From NCBI RefSeq assembly GCF_040050925.1, contig NZ_CP157390.1:1860001-1924000 (forward strand): a DNA stretch of 64,000 bases, read 5' to 3'. This document shows, piece by piece, positions 14,684-23,350 of the stretch (within the stretch, counting starts at the first letter, position 1; each line of letters starts with the position of its first letter). The notes beneath the pieces were generated by a model, which was not told the DNA's origin, ran no database searches, and saw only the letters and a list, made by a program, of their open reading frames with translations. Source of the stretch: Leifsonia sp. NPDC080035 (lineage in GTDB: Bacteria; Actinomycetota; Actinomycetes; Actinomycetales; Microbacteriaceae). The translations under genes and the position numbers were made by a program.

Positions 14684-16188
14684 TCATCGCGCACGACCTC
14701 GGGACGACCGGCAACAAGGCGTCCCTGCACGAGGACGACGGCACGCTGGTCACGGCGGTCACCGCTCGCTACGGCACGCACTTCGCCGCCGGCGGGGTCG
14801 CCGAGCAGGACCCGGAGGACTGGTGGAGGGCGGTCGTCGAGGCGACCACCGCCCTGCTCGCGCACGACGCCGCGGCGGGACGCACCGTCACCGCGGTCAG
14901 CTTCAGCGGCCAGATGATGGGCGCGGTGTTCCTCGATGAGGGCTACCGTCCCGTTCATCCCGCGATCATCTGGGCGGACACCCGCAGTTCGGCGCAGTGC
15001 GAGCGCCTGGCGGATGCCATCGGCAGGGAGCGCGGGTACCGGATCACCGGTCACCAGTTCAACCCGACCTATTCCGCGTCCAAGATCATGTGGCTGGCCG
15101 AGCACCGGCCGGACGTCTACGCCCGGGTGCGGCACATCTGCCTCGCGAAGGACTTCGTCGTGCAGCGGCTCACCGGCCGCCTCGTCACCGACCCGTCCGA
15201 CGCGTCGAGTACGAACGCGTTCGACCAGCTGCGCGGCGAATGGTCCGACGAGATCCTCGACGCGGCGGGCATCGACCGCGCACTGCTGCCCGAGGTGGTC
15301 CCCTCGACGACGGTCGTCGGCGGGATGCGCAGGGACGCGGCAGAGGCGATGGGGCTTCCCGAGGGCACGCCGGTCGTCCTCGGCGGCGGCGACGGCCCGA
15401 TGGCGGCGCTCGGCACCGGCATCGTCGAGCCGGCCGACGGCGCCTACGCCTACCTCGGCACATCGTCCTGGGTCTCGATGTCGGCGACGCAGCCGTTGCA
15501 TGACCCGCAGATGCGCACGATGACGTTCACGCACGTCGTCCCTGGCCACTACGTTCCCACGGCGACCATGCAAGCCGGCGGCGGCTCGCTCCAGTGGATC
15601 GCGGAGCTGCTGGAGCCGTCCGCCGACTCCGCAACATTCGACCGACTCGTCGGCGACGCGTCGACGGCGTCCGCGTCGGGAGAAGGCCTGTACTTCCTGC
15701 CCTACCTGCTCGGCGAGCGCTCGCCGTACTGGAACCCGGACGCGCGCGGCGCGTTCGTCGGGCTCTCCCGCCACCACGACCGCAGCCACCTGGTGCGCGC
15801 GGTGCTCGAGGGCGTCGCGTTCAACCTGCTGACCTGCGTCGATGCGTTCCGCGAGTCCGGTGCGCCGGTCGAACGTGTGGACGCCATCGGCGGCGGGGCG
15901 AACTCCGATGCGTGGCTGCAGCTCATGGCCGACATGTGGGGCGCGACCGTGCGCCGCCGCAGCATCGTCGACGAGGGCAACAGCCTCGGCGCTGCCGTCG
16001 TGGCGGGTGTCGGTGCCGGGGTCATCCCCGATCTCGGCGCCTCCCGCGCGCTGTCCGAGGTGACCGCCGAGTTCCGGCCGGACCCGGTGCGGCACGCCGA
16101 GTACGTGCAGCGTCACGAGGCGTTCGTGGACGCGTACGCGCGACTCGAGCCGTGGTTCGCCGCGCGCGCCGCCGAGGCTCGCGGATGA
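14680..16188 (+). CDS. FGGY family carbohydrate kinase (xylulokinase-like)
   Basis: This 502-residue kinase starts with the phosphate-binding loop HDLGTTGNK and contains the catalytic-aspartate motif GGGDGPMAALG (Asp near residue 238) and the C-terminal ATP-binding segment IGGGANSDAWLQLMADMWG. Length and motifs are nearest to xylulokinase. FGGY kinases phosphorylate a terminal hydroxyl of ketopentoses, polyols, ketohexoses or related compounds. Encoded directly after the transporter, it should trap the imported substrate as a phosphate. Calling it xylB would be unsafe, because xylose isomerase is not encoded here and the other genes do not belong to xylose use. Confidence 0.9.
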   Translation: MIIAHDLGTTGNKASLHEDDGTLVTAVTARYGTHFAAGGVAEQDPEDWWRAVVEATTALLAHDAAAGRTVTAVSFSGQMMGAVFLDEGYRPVHPAIIWADTRSSAQCERLADAIGRERGYRITGHQFNPTYSASKIMWLAEHRPDVYARVRHICLAKDFVVQRLTGRLVTDPSDASSTNAFDQLRGEWSDEILDAAGIDRALLPEVVPSTTVVGGMRRDAAEAMGLPEGTPVVLGGGDGPMAALGTGIVEPADGAYAYLGTSSWVSMSATQPLHDPQMRTMTFTHVVPGHYVPTATMQAGGGSLQWIAELLEPSADSATFDRLVGDASTASASGEGLYFLPYLLGERSPYWNPDARGAFVGLSRHHDRSHLVRAVLEGVAFNLLTCVDAFRESGAPVERVDAIGGGANSDAWLQLMADMWGATVRRRSIVDEGNSLGAAVVAGVGAGVIPDLGASRALSEVTAEFRPDPVRHAEYVQRHEAFVDAYARLEPWFAARAAEARG

Positions 16189-17162
16189 GCGGCACGGTCC
16201 TGGTCACGAGCCGGTCGTTCGGCTCGGGGGAGCTCGACCTCGTCGCGACGCTGGAGCGTGCCGGATGCGAGGTGGTCTTCGGCGACCCGCACCACGAGGC
16301 GGGGGCGCTCGCGCCCGCGCTCGCCAGGGCTGACGCCTGGATCGCGGGGACGGCACCGGTCACCGCCGAGCTGCTGGACCACGCGCCGGAGCTGAGGGTC
16401 GTCGCACGCTACGGCGTGGGCTTCGACGCCGTGGACCTCGGAGCCGCCGAGGAGCGCCGCATCGTCGTGACGAACACCCCGGGCGCCAACAGCGCCTCCG
16501 TCGCCGACCTCGCAGTGGCACTGCTGCTCGGCGGCCTGCGCACCGTGGCGGTCGGCGACCGGGCGGTGCGCGGGGGTGACTGGTCGGCCGTTCGCGGGCG
16601 GGAGATCGACGGGCTGGAGGTCGGCGTCGCCGGCTTCGGCCGCATCGGGAGGCTCTTCGCGGAACGCATCCACGCCCTCGGCGCTCGCGTGCTCGCCTAC
16701 GACCCGTACCTCAGCGTCGACGAGACGCTTCCCCACGGCTACCGCCGGGCGGAGGACGTCGCCGAACTCGCCGCGTGCGGCGCCGTCTCCCTCCACGCGC
16801 CGGGCGGATCCACGGTGGTCGACGCGGCGTGGCTCGGCCGCGCCGACGGCCTCGCGCTCGTGAACACCGCCCGCGCCGACCTGGTGGACGAGGACGCCGT
16901 GGCGGCAGCGCTCCGCGACGGCCGGCTGTCCTCCTACTCGGCCGACACCCTCGCCTCCGAGGCGGTCGGCGCCTCCCGCGGTGCGCTCCTGGCCGACGAC
17001 CTCGCCGGACGCGTCGTCGTGACGCCGCACCTGGGCGCCCAGACCGTCCAGGCGATCGACCGGATGGGATCGGGAGCCGTCGCCAACGTGCTCGCCGTGC
17101 TGGCGGGCGAGACGCCCCCGAACCCGGTCACCCCCCTCCCCGCACGAAAGGTCTCCTCGTGA
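16185..17162 (+). CDS. D-isomer specific 2-hydroxyacid dehydrogenase
   Basis: This 325-residue protein has the flavodoxin-like substrate domain flanking an NAD-binding Rossmann domain with GFGRIG (about residues 150-155). The catalytic Arg (R230, in NTARADLVDEDA), Glu (E259) and His (H282, TPHLGAQ) are in place. Family members reduce 2-keto acids such as hydroxypyruvate, glyoxylate or 2-ketogluconate, or oxidise phosphoglycerate. The start overlaps the kinase stop (ATGA). In this operon it may handle a 2-keto acid formed from the sugar, possibly a sugar-acid intermediate on the way to the KDPG-type aldolase. The direction of the reaction is not predictable. Confidence 0.9.
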   Translation: MSGTVLVTSRSFGSGELDLVATLERAGCEVVFGDPHHEAGALAPALARADAWIAGTAPVTAELLDHAPELRVVARYGVGFDAVDLGAAEERRIVVTNTPGANSASVADLAVALLLGGLRTVAVGDRAVRGGDWSAVRGREIDGLEVGVAGFGRIGRLFAERIHALGARVLAYDPYLSVDETLPHGYRRAEDVAELAACGAVSLHAPGGSTVVDAAWLGRADGLALVNTARADLVDEDAVAAALRDGRLSSYSADTLASEAVGASRGALLADDLAGRVVVTPHLGAQTVQAIDRMGSGAVANVLAVLAGETPPNPVTPLPARKVSS

Positions 17163-17809
17163 AGCTCTCCCTCTCGCGCCTCAGCGCCGCCGGCGTCATC
17201 GCCGTCGTCCGGGCGCCCTCCGCCGACTCCGCCGTCGAGGCCGCGCACGCGCTCGCGGAGGGCGGCGTGACCGGCATCGAGATCACCTACTCCACCCCCG
17301 ACGCCGCCACGGCGATCCGCCGGATCGCCGATGAGCTCGGCGACGCCGTGCTGCTGGGCGCGGGGACCGTCCGCACCGCGACCCAGGCGGCGGAGTCCGC
17401 CGACGCGGGTGCGAGCTTCCTCGTCGCGCCGGGCTTCCGGCCGACGCTGGCCGAGGCGATGGCCGCGACCGGCCTCACCACGATGATCGGCGCGATCACG
17501 CCCAGTGAGGTGATGGCGGCGGAGGAGAGCGGCGCGGACGTGGTCAAGCTCTTCCCTGCTGGGCTCTTCGGACCGGCGCTCGTACGCAACCTCCGCGGTC
17601 CGTTCCCCGACGTGCCGTTCATGCCGACCGGAGGCGTCACGGCCGCGAACATCGGAGACTGGGTGGCCGCCGGCGTCGTGGCCGTCGGCGCCGGGAGCGA
17701 CCTCGTCTCCTCGTCCGACCTGGCGGCGGGCCGGTACGACGCGATCACCGCGAAAGCCCGTGAGTTCGCGTCCGCATACCGCGCCGCCACCGAGGAGGTG
17801 GCCGCATGA
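17159..17809 (+). CDS. KDPG/KHG-type aldolase (2-dehydro-3-deoxy-phosphogluconate aldolase family)
   Basis: This 216-residue class I aldolase has the Schiff-base lysine K130 in DVVKLFPA and the conserved Glu of EIT (E41), plus the phosphate-binding GGV near the end (MPTGGVTAANI). The reaction splits a 2-keto-3-deoxy sugar acid phosphate into pyruvate and an aldehyde phosphate, or runs the reverse aldol. The GTG start overlaps the upstream stop (GTGA). No sugar-acid dehydratase is encoded in this operon, so the aldolase substrate must come from elsewhere or be unusual. Enzymes of this family also act on hexose, pentose and galactonate derivatives. Confidence 0.92.
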   Translation: MKLSLSRLSAAGVIAVVRAPSADSAVEAAHALAEGGVTGIEITYSTPDAATAIRRIADELGDAVLLGAGTVRTATQAAESADAGASFLVAPGFRPTLAEAMAATGLTTMIGAITPSEVMAAEESGADVVKLFPAGLFGPALVRNLRGPFPDVPFMPTGGVTAANIGDWVAAGVVAVGAGSDLVSSSDLAAGRYDAITAKAREFASAYRAATEEVAA

Positions 17810-18735
17810 TCGACCACGGCAGGATGGGGTTCGTCGGCGTCGACACGGCGCACTCCTCCATCCAGAAGGTGTTCCCGCTGTGGGCCGACCACCTCGGGCT
17901 GCCCTCGCGCGAGCTCCGCGGTTTCGACATCCCGCTCGGCGCGCCCGACGCGGTCTACCGAGAGGTCGTCGAGCGCATCCGGGACGACGACGGCCAGGCC
18001 GGCGCGCTCGTCACGACGCACAAGATGCGTGTCTTCGAGGCGGCGGGCGACCTCTTCGACGAGGTGGATGCGTTCGCGCGCGCCTGCGGAGAGGTCTCGT
18101 CCATCGCGAAGCGCGGCGACCGGCTGGCCGGCGCGGCGAAGGACCCGATCACGGTCGGGCTCGCGCTCGACGACGTGGTCCCCCCGACATACTTCGCCGA
18201 CTCCGGCGCCGAGCTCGTCTGCCTCGGAGCCGGGGGATCGGGCGTGGCGCTCAGCTGGCACCTCGCGCACCGCGAGGACACGCCGTCCACGGTCACCCTG
18301 GTCGGGCGCACGCAGCGCTCGCTCGACCACGCCCGCGAGATCCACGAGCGCGGCGGCATCGACACCTCCCGCTTCGTCTATCACGCGCTCGACGATGCCG
18401 ACCCGCTCGGCGACGCGACGGCACTGGTGAGCGCCGCGGGTGACGGCGCGGTCATCGTCAACGCGACCGGGCTCGGCAAGGACCGTCCGGGATCGCCGCT
18501 TGCGGACGACGTGCTTTTCCCCACTCGATCCCGGGTCTGGGAGTTCAACTACCGCGGGTCTCTCGAGTTCTTGCACCAGGCCCGTGCTCAGGAGCGGGAG
18601 CGCGGGCTGACGGTGGTGGACGGCTGGGTGTACTTCATCCACGGCTGGTCGCAGGTGGTGGCGGACGTGTTCGACATCCCGATGCCGCCCAGCACCGTCG
18701 CCGAGCTGGCAGAGATCGCGTCGTCGGTGCGATGA
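17806..18735 (+). CDS. Shikimate dehydrogenase-like oxidoreductase
   Basis: This 309-residue protein has the two-domain layout of shikimate/quinate dehydrogenases. The N-terminal substrate domain contains TTHK (Lys at about 73, matching the catalytic VTxPHK lysine) and the D113 region (AKDPITVG), and the Rossmann domain has GAGGSG at 141-146. The classic NTDG and SxS substrate motifs are altered, so shikimate is unlikely to be the substrate. Position inside a sugar operon with four-base overlaps on both sides argues for oxidation of a polyol or sugar-acid intermediate. This is an unusual component for a sugar catabolic operon. Confidence 0.78.
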   Translation: MIDHGRMGFVGVDTAHSSIQKVFPLWADHLGLPSRELRGFDIPLGAPDAVYREVVERIRDDDGQAGALVTTHKMRVFEAAGDLFDEVDAFARACGEVSSIAKRGDRLAGAAKDPITVGLALDDVVPPTYFADSGAELVCLGAGGSGVALSWHLAHREDTPSTVTLVGRTQRSLDHAREIHERGGIDTSRFVYHALDDADPLGDATALVSAAGDGAVIVNATGLGKDRPGSPLADDVLFPTRSRVWEFNYRGSLEFLHQARAQERERGLTVVDGWVYFIHGWSQVVADVFDIPMPPSTVAELAEIASSVR

Positions 18736-19682
18736 ACGGGCTCGTCCGCACGGTCCTGGGCGACGTGGAACCGTCCGCCGTGGGCGCGCTCGACTATCAC
18801 GAGCACCTGTTCCACGCGAGCCCGCTGCTGCCGGGGGAGGACCTCGCGGACGAGGAGGCCGCCACCGCCGAGTGCGCATCCTTCCTCGCGTCCGGGTTCG
18901 CGGGGCTGATCGAGGCGACGCCGTTCGGGCTCGGCCGCCGCCCGGAGGCGCTGGCCCGGATCGCCGAGGCGACCGGAGCGGCCGTGGTCGCGTCCACCGG
19001 TCGTCATCGCGACGCGCACTACCGCGACTCCGCGGTCGACGACCTGGACCTCGCGGCGCTGTTCGTCCGCGAGCTCTCCGAGGGCATCGCCGCGGACGAC
19101 GCCGACCCGGACGGGCGTCGGGCGTCCCGCCCGGGCGGCGAGCCGGTCCGCGCCGGCCAGGTGAAGATCGGCATCGACTACTGGCGGATCAGCGCGCCGG
19201 AGCGCACAGCGATCGCCGCCGCCGGTGTGGCGCACCGCGAGACCGGGGCTCCGGTGATGGTGCACACCGAGCGCGCGAGCGCGGTGTTCGAGCTGCTCGG
19301 CCTCCTGGCGGCGGAGGGCGTGGCCGCCTCCCGGGTCGCCATCGCTCACGCCGACCGCAACCCCGATCCCGGTCTGCACTCCGAGATCGCCGCGACCGGA
19401 GCGCACCTCGGCTACGACGGCGCGGCCCGGCTGCGGGACTGGCCGGAGTCCGTGCTGCTCGACTGCCTGGCCGCAGTGGTCGAGGCCGGCCACGGCGACC
19501 GGGTTCTGGTCGGCGGCGACGTGGCGCGCGCGTCCAGCTGGCGGTCGCTCGGCGGGATGCCGGGGGTCGCCTACCTCGGCGAACGATACGTGCCGCGGAT
19601 GCGACGCCGGATCGGCGACGCCGCGGTCGACCGCATCCTGATCGAGAACCCGGCCCGCTACCTCGCCTGGAGCCGCGGATGA
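18732..19682 (+). CDS. Phosphotriesterase-family metal hydrolase (probable lactonase)
   Basis: This 316-residue TIM-barrel hydrolase has the binuclear metal ligands of the family: HxH (H23 and H25, DYHEHL), a candidate bridging Lys (K145, VKIGIDY), H178 (MVHTE), H206 (IAHADR) and D263 (GGDVAR). Studied relatives in sugar operons open furanose or pyranose lactones, some of them phosphorylated; the organophosphate activity of the namesake is rare. It is coupled to both neighbours by four-base overlaps. In this operon it probably hydrolyses a sugar lactone produced by one of the dehydrogenases. Metal content and substrate are inferred. Confidence 0.85.
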   Translation: MNGLVRTVLGDVEPSAVGALDYHEHLFHASPLLPGEDLADEEAATAECASFLASGFAGLIEATPFGLGRRPEALARIAEATGAAVVASTGRHRDAHYRDSAVDDLDLAALFVRELSEGIAADDADPDGRRASRPGGEPVRAGQVKIGIDYWRISAPERTAIAAAGVAHRETGAPVMVHTERASAVFELLGLLAAEGVAASRVAIAHADRNPDPGLHSEIAATGAHLGYDGAARLRDWPESVLLDCLAAVVEAGHGDRVLVGGDVARASSWRSLGGMPGVAYLGERYVPRMRRRIGDAAVDRILIENPARYLAWSRG

Positions 19683-19996
19683 CGACGACGCTGATCGCCA
19701 CCTTCACCGCTCTCCCCGGCCACCGGGACGACGTCGCGGGCCTGATCGACGGGTTCGCCGCGGTGGTCCGCGCCGAACCGGGCAACCTGGTCTTCGAGCC
19801 GTTCACCCGCACCGCCGACGACCACGACTTCGTGGTCTACGAGCAGTACCGGGACGAGTCCGCCTTCCAGGCGCACCTCGCCAATCCCGCTGGGCCGGCG
19901 TTCAACGCCGAGCTCGCCCGGCACATCGTCGGCGGCGGATCGGCTCTCGACTTCCTGACGCCGGTCGACGAATCCGGCACAGGGTCCGAGCCGTGA
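19679..19996 (+). CDS. Antibiotic biosynthesis monooxygenase (ABM) domain protein
   Basis: This 105-residue protein is a single ABM/YgiN-type ferredoxin-like domain: LIATFTALPGHRDDVAGLI at the start, EPGNLVFEPF in the middle and HDFVVYEQYRDESAFQAHL near residues 48-66. Such domains act as cofactor-free quinol monooxygenases or, as in LsrG, as isomerases of phosphorylated sugar derivatives. The combination of a ribose-type transporter, an FGGY kinase and an ABM protein recalls the autoinducer-2 lsr operon, but LsrF is absent. It overlaps the phosphotriesterase gene by four bases. Function in this pathway is unknown. Confidence 0.85.
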   Translation: MTTTLIATFTALPGHRDDVAGLIDGFAAVVRAEPGNLVFEPFTRTADDHDFVVYEQYRDESAFQAHLANPAGPAFNAELARHIVGGGSALDFLTPVDESGTGSEP

Positions 19997-20649
19997 GCGC
20001 CGCGTCGACCGGCTACCGCCTGTACGCGGACAGCGCGGACGAGGCCGCCGTCGGGGCGTTGCTCGACGCGGGCGTCGTCGCAGGGGTCACCACCAACCCG
20101 ACCATCCTCCGTCGTGCCAGTTTCGGACCGGCGGACATCCCGCGCCTGCACGCGAGGTGGACGGCCGCCGGCGCCCGGCGCGTGTTCTTCCAGGCCTGGG
20201 GCGGGGACGCGGCGGAGATGCTGGCGCGCGGTCGCCGGCTCGCCGAGCTCGGCCCGAACCTCACCGTCAAGCTGCCCGCGACACGCGCCGGTTTCGCCGC
20301 CGGTCGCGCGCTCGCCGCGGAGGGGACGAGCGTGCTGGTCACCGCGGTCTACGCGCCAGGCCAGGCGCTCGGCGCGTCCGCGATCGGCGCCGAGTTCATC
20401 GCCCCGTACCTCGGCCGCCTGAACGACGCGGGCCGCGACGGGGTCGCCGAGATCGGCCGCATGGCCGAGCTGCTCGACGGCACGGGGACGAGCGTGCTGG
20501 CGGCCAGTCTGCGCGCGCCCGACGCGGTCGTCGAGCTCGCCGGGCGGGGAGTGCGCTCGTTCACCGCCGCTCTCGACGTGGTGTGGGCGCTGCTGCAGGA
20601 CGAGACCAGCGACGTGGCCGCTCGAGTCTTCGAAGAGGACAGCGTGTAG
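19993..20649 (+). CDS. Transaldolase / fructose-6-phosphate aldolase family protein
   Basis: This 218-residue protein has the short form of the family (TalC/FSA, about 220 residues). The segment GVTTNPTILRRASFG carries the conserved TTNP, and the Schiff-base lysine lies in LTVKLPAT (K93). Such enzymes split or transfer a dihydroxyacetone unit from ketose phosphates or free ketoses. The GTG start overlaps the preceding gene (GTGA). It is the last gene of the operon and ends 11 bp from the convergent LysR gene. Together with the cupin isomerase at the front, it suggests a ketose intermediate cleaved by aldol chemistry. Confidence 0.9.
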   Translation: MSAASTGYRLYADSADEAAVGALLDAGVVAGVTTNPTILRRASFGPADIPRLHARWTAAGARRVFFQAWGGDAAEMLARGRRLAELGPNLTVKLPATRAGFAAGRALAAEGTSVLVTAVYAPGQALGASAIGAEFIAPYLGRLNDAGRDGVAEIGRMAELLDGTGTSVLAASLRAPDAVVELAGRGVRSFTAALDVVWALLQDETSDVAARVFEEDSV

Positions 20650-20660
20650 GTCGCCGGCCC

Positions 20661-21587
20661 CTACGCCATCCGCAGGGCCGCGCTCGCGCCGCGCAGCGCC
20701 GCCGCGAGGTGCCGGACGGCGGTCGACGGGGTCGCGGACGGCCCCTCGGTCACCGACGCGAGCTGCAGCGTGCGGCTGAACGAGGGCGCGCCGATCGGCA
20801 GCAGCACCAGGCCGGGATGCGCGTGGGTCGTCACCAGGCTCGGCACCAGGCCGATGCCCATCCCGGCGGCGATCATCGCCAGCATCACCTGGAAGTCGTC
20901 GGTGCGGTACGCCACGTCCAGGCTGCGACCGGCGGCGGCGAAGGTGTCGACCACCACGATGTCCATCGGGTCGTCGACGGCGGTGCCGAACACCCAGCGC
21001 TCGTCGCTCAGGGTCAGCAGGGTGGGCACGTCGAGCGAGGTCCGGCCCGCCAGCCGGTGCCCGACGGGCAGGGCGAGCAGCAACGGGTCGGGATGCACGT
21101 CGGTTGTGACGATGCGCGGCCGCAGCGGCAGCTCGTAACCGGGGACGGTGTAGACGAGAGCGGTGTCGAGCTCGGCGCGGTTGACGCGGTCGACGAGCAC
21201 CGGCATCTCCTCGAGGGCCACGTCGATGCCGATGCCGAGCTGGTCCAGGTGCTCGACGACGGCCGGCAGCAGCTTCGCCGCCGCGGTCGGGAACATCCCG
21301 AACCGGATGCTGACCCGGCCGATCTCCGCGAGCTCCCTCGCGTCGCGCAGGGCGCGGTCGCGGAGGGTGAGGATCTCGTTGCCGCGTTCGAGCAGCAGCA
21401 TCCCGACGGGCGTCAGCACGCTGCCGCGCGGCGAGCGCTGGAGCACCGCCGACCCGATGGCCCGCTCCAGGTTCTTGAGGTGGTAGTCGACGGTCGGCTG
21501 GCTCCACTGCAGAGCACGGGCCGCGCCGGTGACCGAGCCCTCCGCGTGCACGGCCGCGAGCGCCTCCAGTTGCCGCAGGTCCAGCAC
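20661..21587 (-). CDS. LysR family transcriptional regulator
   Basis: This 308-residue regulator has an N-terminal winged helix (residues 1-60; GSVTGAARALQWSQPTVDYHLKNLE, read as the HTH) and a two-lobed effector domain from about residue 90. The GTG at 21585-21587 follows a GGAAGGAG ribosome-binding site. It is divergent from the decarboxylase operon at 21711, and a perfect 19-bp LysR box lies between them. It probably activates the decarboxylase-transporter operon in response to an amino acid or polyamine and represses itself, as is typical of LysR genes. The effector is inferred from the target genes. Confidence 0.92.
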   Translation of the reverse strand: MLDLRQLEALAAVHAEGSVTGAARALQWSQPTVDYHLKNLERAIGSAVLQRSPRGSVLTPVGMLLLERGNEILTLRDRALRDARELAEIGRVSIRFGMFPTAAAKLLPAVVEHLDQLGIGIDVALEEMPVLVDRVNRAELDTALVYTVPGYELPLRPRIVTTDVHPDPLLLALPVGHRLAGRTSLDVPTLLTLSDERWVFGTAVDDPMDIVVVDTFAAAGRSLDVAYRTDDFQVMLAMIAAGMGIGLVPSLVTTHAHPGLVLLPIGAPSFSRTLQLASVTEGPSATPSTAVRHLAAALRGASAALRMA

Positions 21588-21636
21588 GATCCGCTCCTTC
21601 CCGACCGCCGGGAGCGCGGTGCTCGGACGGTCGTTG

Positions 21637-21655
21637 TCACATACAGGCTATGTGA
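21637..21655. promoter_or_regulatory. LysR box in the divergent decarboxylase promoter region
   Basis: TCACATA-CAGGC-TATGTGA is a perfect 7-5-7 inverted repeat containing the T-N11-A LysR pattern (ATA-N5-TAT core). It lies 50 bp from the LysR start and 56 bp from the decarboxylase start. Confidence 0.8.
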
Positions 21656-21710
21656 GTCACGAGAACTCTTGTGCATTCCGCCGTCGCGGGGCGGGCGACA
21701 GCATGGAGGA

Positions 21711-23294
21711 ATGCTCCACCACGACCTCCTCCTCCACGCGCCGGTCGACGATGACCGCCACGCGTCCCGGACCGACGCCGAGCGACTGCTGCGGCACCGT
21801 GAGACGCCGTACGCAGACGCACTGGAACGCTTCGTCGCACGCGAGCCGGTCCAGCTGATGGTGCCGGGCCACGGCGGCGACGGCCGGGGGATGAGCGGCC
21901 GCCTCGCCGACTTCATCGGCGAGCGCGCGCTGCGATTCGACGTGCCGATGCTGCTGGACGACGTCGACCTCGGCAGCGACTCGCCCTTCGAGCAGGCGCT
22001 CGCGCTCGCGGCCGACGCCTGGGGCGCCCGGCGCACCTGGTTCGTGACCAACGGCGCCTCGCAGGCGAACCGCACGGTCGCGCTCGCCGTCCGCGGTCTG
22101 GGGCGCCACGTGCTCTGCCAGCGCAGCGCGCACTCCAGCTTCAGCGACGGCATCCTGGTCGGCGGGCTCCTGCCGTCCTTCGTGTTCCCGTCGGTCGACC
22201 GTCGGCACGGGATCTCGCACGGCGTCTCGCCCGAGGCCCTGGAGCTCGCGCTCGCCGAGGCGGAGCGGGAGGGGCGGGCGGCCTCCGCCGTCTACATCGT
22301 CTCGCCCAGTTACTTCGGTGCGACCGCCGACGTCCGTGCGCTCGCCGACGTCGCCCACGCGCACGGGGCACCGCTGATCGTGGACGGCGCGTGGGGTCCG
22401 CACTTCGGCTTCCACCCCGACCTCCCGGAGTCGCCGGTCCGGCTCGGCGCCGACCTGGTCGTCTCGAGCACCCACAAGCTCGCGGGCTCGCTCACCCAGT
22501 CGGCCATGCTGCACCTGGGCCACGGCCCGTTCGCCGAGCGGCTGGAGCCTCTGGTGGAGCGCGCGTTCACGCTGACGGCGTCCACCTCGACCAGCGCACT
22601 GCTGCGCGCGTCCCTGGACATCGCGCGGCACGCCCTGGTCACGGGGGAGGAGTACATCGGGGCCTCGATCGCGGCGGCCGACGACTTCCGCGAGGCCCTG
22701 CGACGGGACCCGCGCTTCGACGTGCTCAGCGACGGCTTCGGCGCCTACGACGACATCGCCGCCGTCGACCCCCTCCGGGTTCCGATCGACGTGTCGGCCA
22801 CCGGCGTCGACGCGCACTGGCTGCGGGATCGCATGGCCGCCGACCACGGCATCTACTTCGAGATGTCCACCGCGACGACGCTGGTCGCGCTGATCGGCGC
22901 GGGCAAGGTGCCGGACCTGGACCTCGTGCACCGCGCGCTCGTCGACGCCGTCGACGCGGTCGGCTCCGCGGCGGCGGGCGGCACGGCACACGGCGGCGAC
23001 GGGCGGCCGGCGGCCGCCTGCGACTTCCCGGAGCTCCCGTCGTCCGGTGCCCTGCGGATCGCTCCGCGCGAGGCGTTCTTCCGCGAGACCGAGGTGGTCC
23101 CGGCCGCGGACGCCGTCGGCCGGGTCTCGGCCGACACTCTCGCGGCGTACCCGCCCGGCATCCCCAACATCATCCCCGGCGAGGAGATCACCGCCGAGGG
23201 CGTCGCCTTCCTGCGCGCGGTCGCCGCATCGCCGACCGGGTACGTTCGCGGAGCGGTGAACGAGGACGTCTCGTCGTTCCGCGTCGTGCGGTAG
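21711..23294 (+). CDS. Orn/Lys/Arg decarboxylase (PLP fold type I)
   Basis: This 527-residue enzyme matches the aminotransferase-fold decarboxylases of Gram-positive bacteria (SpeA/YaaO type). The PLP lysine is K256 in SSTHKLAGS, the VDGAWGPHFGF segment holds the cofactor Asp, and the early PGHGGDGRG motif and C-terminal domain (YPPGIPNIIPGE) are typical. It decarboxylates a basic amino acid to a diamine or agmatine. The ATG at 21711 has GGAGGA directly adjacent and a CAGCAT -10-like box six bases upstream, so it may be leaderless. Encoded with an amino-acid transporter and a DAP-decarboxylase-like enzyme, it may make cadaverine from lysine. Ornithine or arginine cannot be excluded. Confidence 0.88.
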   Translation: MLHHDLLLHAPVDDDRHASRTDAERLLRHRETPYADALERFVAREPVQLMVPGHGGDGRGMSGRLADFIGERALRFDVPMLLDDVDLGSDSPFEQALALAADAWGARRTWFVTNGASQANRTVALAVRGLGRHVLCQRSAHSSFSDGILVGGLLPSFVFPSVDRRHGISHGVSPEALELALAEAEREGRAASAVYIVSPSYFGATADVRALADVAHAHGAPLIVDGAWGPHFGFHPDLPESPVRLGADLVVSSTHKLAGSLTQSAMLHLGHGPFAERLEPLVERAFTLTASTSTSALLRASLDIARHALVTGEEYIGASIAAADDFREALRRDPRFDVLSDGFGAYDDIAAVDPLRVPIDVSATGVDAHWLRDRMAADHGIYFEMSTATTLVALIGAGKVPDLDLVHRALVDAVDAVGSAAAGGTAHGGDGRPAAACDFPELPSSGALRIAPREAFFRETEVVPAADAVGRVSADTLAAYPPGIPNIIPGEEITAEGVAFLRAVAASPTGYVRGAVNEDVSSFRVVR

Positions 23295-23350
23295 CGGGAA
23301 CCCCGGCCGACCGGCCGAACCGGACAACGAAGTCTAGGAGAAACACGCAC

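Noticed and set aside
14374..16116. 580-codon open frame opposite the FGGY kinase
   Set aside because: The kinase motifs are complete on the plus strand; the antisense frame has no recognisable fold.
14680..16188. Naming the FGGY kinase xylB
   Set aside because: No xylose isomerase or xylose regulator nearby; FGGY substrate cannot be told from these motifs.
10976..19996. The sugar operon as an autoinducer-2 (lsr) operon
   Set aside because: Transporter type, FGGY kinase and ABM protein fit, but LsrF is missing, the kinase motifs are xylulokinase-like, and KDPG aldolase, transaldolase and cupin isomerase do not belong to lsr.
10331..20649. The sugar operon as a sulfoquinovose transaldolase pathway
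   Set aside because: Isomerase plus transaldolase fit loosely, but no sulfoquinovosidase or sulfolactaldehyde enzyme is present, and the kinase and KDPG aldolase are unexplained.
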